Part shown: positions 60,681-64,000 of the stretch, piece by piece
Layout: each line of letters opens with the position of its first letter
Position numbering within the stretch: position 1 is the first letter of the stretch
Assembly: GCA_964370475.1 (NCBI GenBank)
Contig: CAYJJI010000003.1
Coordinates: 1 to 64,000 of the forward strand
Length of the DNA: 64,000 nucleotides
From: CAYJCL01 sp964370475
GTDB taxonomy: Bacteria; Bacillota_I; Bacilli_A; RF39; UBA660
Reading direction: 5' to 3'
Made by a program: the position numbers and the translations under genes
Notes under the pieces: model-generated
What the model saw: only the letters and a program-made list of their open reading frames with translations
Told to the model about the DNA's origin: nothing
Databases searched by the model: none

Positions 60681-61008
60681 TTGCATTACCTTCTTCCATA
60701 TCAATTATTTTTTGTTCTTCGTTATCAAGCATATCTATAAATTCTTCTATTTTATAATATAAATCAATTAGTTCTTTATAGTTTAATAATGATAAGTCGA
60801 AATCTGTTTTAGTTGGTTTAATTTCTTTTGGTGTGTTATTTATCGTTTTTTTTACCACCTTTTTTACTGGTGATTTTTTAGCTACTACTTTTTTAGGTAC
60901 TGCTTTTGCTATTGTTTTTTTAGCAGCTGGCTTCTTAGTAACTGGCTTTTTTTGTGTAGCTTTTTTTACTACTGGTTTTTTAGTTGTTTTTTTATCTTCT
61001 TTTTTCAT
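60673..61008 (-). CDS. Lysine-rich histone-H1-like small protein
   Basis: 111 residues. The first 70 residues are repeats of Lys, Ala, Pro, Val and Thr (TKKPVVKKATQKKPVTKKPAAKK...AVPKKVVAKKSPVKK), like the tails of bacterial H1/Hc1-like nucleoid proteins and AlgP-type proteins. The last 40 are a short acidic helix (FDLSLLNYKELIDLYYKIEEFIDMLDNEEQ). No signal peptide. It may bind DNA, RNA or the acidic partners beside it; the role is not known. It overlaps the coiled-coil gene by 8 bases and follows the 375-residue AWF protein by 14. Confidence 0.75.
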   Translation of the reverse strand: MKKEDKKTTKKPVVKKATQKKPVTKKPAAKKTIAKAVPKKVVAKKSPVKKVVKKTINNTPKEIKPTKTDFDLSLLNYKELIDLYYKIEEFIDMLDNEEQKIIDMEEGNANE

Positions 61009-61022
61009 TATTAACTCCCTCT

Positions 61023-62150
61023 TTAATATCCGTATCCTGCTAAATCTTTATGCAGTATTATTTCTATTTCTAATATATCTCCTCCAGATTTTGTTTCAAG
61101 AGCATCAATATCTTGTCCTTCTAACCATACATATATTCTTGCTTTAGTTACTCCGTGTGGTAGTTCGAATAATCTTGTATTTAAATCTCTAAATGTATTT
61201 TGAAATATGAAGTGTTCATTATCAAAAGGTTGTCTTCCTTGACCACTATAATGACTTAGTTTATCTCCTGCCGCTATTACAGCATATGTAGGATGAAATA
61301 CTCCATCTTCCAAAGTTACTCCATAATCTTCTGCTCTTTCTATTGAAAGATCATTGTGAGCTGTACTAAATGGCTCATAAATAAATGACTCGCAGTTATT
61401 ATTACATTCTAAATTTTGAACTGTTTCTCCACTAGCATTTTTATCTGGTGTGAATCCGCTTTTTGATATTCCTAATCTTACTGTGTTTAATAAACTTACC
61501 ATTCTGTCTGATGTTCCATCTTGTAATTTTATACTTGTACCTTCCCATAAATATAAATTATCACTTACATCTGAATTACTTATATTTTTGATAAATACAT
61601 CGAATGCAACAAAATTTGCTCCGCTTTGATCTTCTGTATATTGTCTAAAATCTAGATATAGTTGTCTTTCTTCTTTTGAATATCTTTCTCTATATAGTTC
61701 GAACATTGAAAATTCAAATGTATTTGAATCAGGTATTCCGTTTGATGATATTGGAATTAAACCTCTTGAATCTACCCATTTGTTATTATGTCCTGGATAT
61801 GTATCTTCAAGATTTGTTGTTACTTCTTCTTTATTTACTGTAATCGTCTCGTCATAATTTACACCATCTAGTGATATATAAATTCCTGTTTCACGATTTA
61901 CAGATACTGTTACAAAATCTACGCTGGCGTCTAAGGTTGATGAAAACCATGCATAAGTAGATACAATTAAGACAATTCCAACAATAAAGGTAAAAAATAG
62001 CATCATGTTGTAATTTTTATTTTTCTTTTCTTTTATTATTTTATTACTAACTTTTGAAGGTTCCTTTTTATTCACATTCTTTTTAACTTTAGTTTTGGAA
62101 ATTCCTACTTTTTTAGTAACTACTTTTTTTGTTTTCGTACTTTTTTTCAT
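61023..62150 (-). CDS. AWF-type membrane-anchored surface protein, paralogue 3
   Basis: 375 residues. A 50-residue Lys-rich cytoplasmic tail (KKSTKTKKVVTKKVGISKTKVKKNV...) precedes one helix (MMLFFTFIVGIVLIVSTYAWFSS), then a beta-rich outer part. It ends with the family module TKARIYVWLEGQDIDALETKSGGDILEIEIILHKDLAGYGY. The AWF motif just after the helix and TKxRxYxWLEGQDxD near the end are shared with the two neighbouring genes. The AWF position recalls the start of TasA/camelysin-type fibre proteins, but that is only a resemblance. Two cysteines (ECNNNCESF) may form a disulfide. Confidence 0.7.
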   Translation of the reverse strand: MKKSTKTKKVVTKKVGISKTKVKKNVNKKEPSKVSNKIIKEKKNKNYNMMLFFTFIVGIVLIVSTYAWFSSTLDASVDFVTVSVNRETGIYISLDGVNYDETITVNKEEVTTNLEDTYPGHNNKWVDSRGLIPISSNGIPDSNTFEFSMFELYRERYSKEERQLYLDFRQYTEDQSGANFVAFDVFIKNISNSDVSDNLYLWEGTSIKLQDGTSDRMVSLLNTVRLGISKSGFTPDKNASGETVQNLECNNNCESFIYEPFSTAHNDLSIERAEDYGVTLEDGVFHPTYAVIAAGDKLSHYSGQGRQPFDNEHFIFQNTFRDLNTRLFELPHGVTKARIYVWLEGQDIDALETKSGGDILEIEIILHKDLAGYGY

Positions 62151-62177
62151 AAATCACCTATTCGTTTTAATTAAGAT

Positions 62178-62207
62178 TAAAGAGTAACCTAGTGGTTACT
62201 CTTTTTT
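62178..62207. terminator. Hairpin between AWF paralogues
   Basis: GAGTAACC/GGTTACTC hairpin with a T-run on the plus side and a weaker T-rich tail on the minus side. It lies after the 414-residue gene; it may terminate or attenuate minus-strand transcription. Confidence 0.45.
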
Positions 62208-62274
62208 CCTAATCTAATTATTAGTTAAATATAACCTTTTTACTAATATAATTAGTTATTAACATTTATACAAA

Positions 62275-63519
62275 TTAGATAGTTGGATATCCATTATCAA
62301 GTGAACTTCCACCAAAATCTGTAGATGTTTCGTATTGTTGTTTTGTAAATCCAAAGTTTAGTTTAACTTCAGCATCTTCAACTTCAGCTAGGTCATGATT
62401 ATCATAATCCATACCTTCTAAATAGATATAAACTCTGATTTTAGTGATACTATTTGGAGCTAAGAACATAAATGGATTTCTTGCATCTCCTTCAGTATCT
62501 TTATCTGAATCAGTGAATGTATCAAGTTGACTTACATATGTAGCATTTGGTGTTGCACCATTTACTCCATCATAGATATCAACGCTTGCAGTTTCTGGAA
62601 TTGCTGTATGAATTACATTAGTATTGTATGCAGTTCCGTTTTCGAATGCAGTACAAGCTCCAGTTAAATCGTAACTTGTTGCATTTAATAAATCTGCTGT
62701 ATCTCCACCAACTCTGGCATTACAGTTGTCTGTATACCATTCTAGTGAATTTGCATTATGAACTGTATCATTTGGTTCCCAAATAGTATTTCTATTTGCT
62801 AAACAAATTGGTGTAATACCATCAGCTGCTGTACTAGTACATGTCATACCAGTAATTGTTGATCCGTCTGTTGTTGTTCCTGCTACACGTCCGATTTGCA
62901 TGAATGCTACTCTTATAGAGTTTTCAATTCCTGAAGCCATATGTGTTGCATCAACTGTACCACCAGCTGCATCAACTACTGCTGCTGAGTTATAAGTTAA
63001 GAAGATTTCTTCTTCTTCTGTTGGATTATATCCTTGTAAATATTGAGTTCCTGATGAATTCTTTACGAATAAATCAAATACTACATAATCTCCAGCTTCA
63101 TTTGTTGAATTATCAATTTGTTCTGATAATACTTTAAATCCACCAGGAGTTCTTGTGAAACTTGAATTTTCAAAAATTTCAATTCTTGAAGAATCAGTAT
63201 CGATTCCAGCTGCAGTAGATACTGGTTCTAAACCAGCTCCCCAGCTGTTTGTATGTCCATTATATACTGAACTTGCGTTTCCTGCTTCAAAAGCTGTCCA
63301 TGCACCATTTGTAATGCTAATTGTGTCGCTCCATTCAGTTCCATTTAACGATAGTTCTAAGTGCTCAATTGCTGCAACTTCGATGTTAAAGCTGTTAACT
63401 CCAACTTCTTGTCTACCTATGAACCATGCGAAAGTTGAAACTAGAAGTACTACTGCGCTTAAACCAGCAAATACAATGATATTTTGGACTTTTTTTACTT
63501 TTTTATTATTTTTTTTCAT
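62275..63519 (-). CDS. AWF-type membrane-anchored surface protein, paralogue 2
   Basis: 414 residues. Lys-rich N-terminus, then a helix ending VVLLVSTFAWFIGR, then a beta-rich outer part with Asp/Asn/Thr-rich sections and six cysteines in pairs (MTCTSTAADGITPIC, CNARV, GACTAF). The C-terminus carries the family module SITKIRVYIYLEGMDYDNHDLAEVEDAEVKLNFGFTKQQ. That end is nearly the same as in the gene at 63545, including PFMFLAPNSITK. GGAG before the ATG. Function unknown; likely surface structure or ligand-binding protein. Confidence 0.75.
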   Translation of the reverse strand: MKKNNKKVKKVQNIIVFAGLSAVVLLVSTFAWFIGRQEVGVNSFNIEVAAIEHLELSLNGTEWSDTISITNGAWTAFEAGNASSVYNGHTNSWGAGLEPVSTAAGIDTDSSRIEIFENSSFTRTPGGFKVLSEQIDNSTNEAGDYVVFDLFVKNSSGTQYLQGYNPTEEEEIFLTYNSAAVVDAAGGTVDATHMASGIENSIRVAFMQIGRVAGTTTDGSTITGMTCTSTAADGITPICLANRNTIWEPNDTVHNANSLEWYTDNCNARVGGDTADLLNATSYDLTGACTAFENGTAYNTNVIHTAIPETASVDIYDGVNGATPNATYVSQLDTFTDSDKDTEGDARNPFMFLAPNSITKIRVYIYLEGMDYDNHDLAEVEDAEVKLNFGFTKQQYETSTDFGGSSLDNGYPTI

Positions 63520-63544
63520 ATTATTTCTCCTACTCTATCCTATA

Positions 63545-64000
63545 TTAACTGTTAAACTCAATGTCATCTGATAATTGTTGTTTTGTAAATCCAAAATTAA
63601 CATTAACAGATTCACCTAGTGAAGCCCAGTCATAATTATCAATATCTTGACCTTCTAACCATACATACACTCTAACTTTTGTAATACTGTTAGGTGCTAA
63701 GTACATGAATGCAGGTCTGTCATTTTGTTGTGCTGCAGTAATTGTTGTACCATCTACATCATATGTAATACCTGTATTCTTTTCTGTATCAGTAAAATAG
63801 TATCCCATTTGTTCTGCTGCATCAGCTGCATCAGCTGCAACATATGTATCGTAACTTCCAATTAATGAAGTAGTTGACATATTATTAATTAATGGTAACC
63901 CTCCAGTTGTATCTGATGAAGTCATATTACCATTGAATACACCATCATAGATATCAACAGCATCAGTTGAAACGATTTTTTGTGCTACTGCGTAAGTTGG
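63545..64000 (-). CDS. AWF-type surface protein, paralogue 1, 5' end off the window
   Basis: 152 codons are open to the window edge (frame begins at 64000); the ATG at 63925 is internal, and the frame upstream (PTYAVAQKIVSTDAVDIYDGV) aligns with paralogue 2 (IPETASVDIYDGVNG). The visible part ends in APNSITKVRVYVWLEGQDIDNYDWASLGESVNVNFGFTKQQLSDDIEFNS, matching the family C-terminus. The N-terminal helix is presumably outside the window. The stop lies 25 bases before the next gene, so the two are co-transcribed. Confidence 0.75.
   Translation of the reverse strand, partial: PTYAVAQKIVSTDAVDIYDGVFNGNMTSSDTTGGLPLINNMSTTSLIGSYDTYVAADAADAAEQMGYYFTDTEKNTGITYDVDGTTITAAQQNDRPAFMYLAPNSITKVRVYVWLEGQDIDNYDWASLGESVNVNFGFTKQQLSDDIEFNS

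Overview
The window is a very AT-rich stretch from a low-GC Gram-positive bacterium. Trp is encoded by TGG and long housekeeping genes (pnp, infB, xfp) read through uninterrupted under code 11, so this is not a UGA=Trp Mollicute. A forespore-type sigma factor with spoVAC-D-E, cotJ genes, a sortase, LCP and D,D-carboxypeptidase wall enzymes, PerR with rubrerythrin and a phosphoketolase suggest an anaerobic, probably gut-associated, small-genome member of the Bacilli (RF39/Erysipelotrichia-like) that sporulates or descends from a spore former. I cannot fix the taxon from sequence alone. Most genes lie on the minus strand; the plus-strand genes are a CPBP protease, a thioredoxin-like surface protein, the sortase pair, the phosphoketolase and one tRNA.

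Layout. 1-2.6 kb: a partial giant repeat surface protein (InlB-type, Ig-like and MBG-type repeats) and signal peptidase I. 2.6-4.8 kb: a methyltransferase, a HAD-like protein lacking key catalytic residues, and a hypothetical. 4.8-8.8 kb: a heterodimeric ABC exporter. 8.8-12.2 kb: feoAB and a dicarboxylate/amino-acid symporter. 12.3-13.3 kb: tRNA-Arg, an HD protein and tRNA-Leu, with an unexplained cloverleaf-like inverted repeat between the last two. 13.3-16.3 kb: scpAB with a pentapeptide-repeat protein and a membrane protein. 16.3-18.8 kb: sigma factor-spoVAC-spoVAD-spoVAE. 18.8-24 kb: an island of surface proteins including a 1098-residue double beta-helix protein on an Asn/Asp-rich stalk. 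24-29.5 kb: wall enzymes (LCP, D,D-carboxypeptidase), a CPBP protease and a thioredoxin-like surface protein.

29.5-38.7 kb is the conserved translation/RNA block: rimP-nusA-rnpM-infB-rbfA-truB plus an unknown transglutaminase-like gene, then rpsO and pnp. A leader hairpin upstream of rimP is a candidate attenuator. 38.7-41.7 kb: UPF0316, zinc-ribbon, trmL, thioredoxin-like, cotJC and a fused cotJA-cotJB. 41.8-49.3 kb: a MacB-like ABC transporter, an NPETG-anchored surface protein and, divergently, a class B-like sortase with a large cytoplasmic N-domain followed by a 900-residue protein of unknown family. 49.3-55.6 kb: a glycosyltransferase-TPR protein, membrane proteins, an HgdB/DUF2229-like protein and a compact UvrD helicase. 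55.6-59 kb: perR-rubrerythrin with a near-ideal PerR box, and phosphoketolase. 59-64 kb: a gene group of three paralogous membrane-anchored 'AWF' surface proteins, a histone-H1-like lysine-rich protein and a coiled-coil protein.

The best candidates for undescribed biology are the AWF/H1-like/coiled-coil group (59-64 kb), the sortase plus 900-residue pair (45-49.3 kb), and the beta-helix stalk island (18.8-24 kb). No stretch longer than about 300 bases lacks a gene. I saw no insertion sequences, CRISPR arrays, integrases or replication origins.
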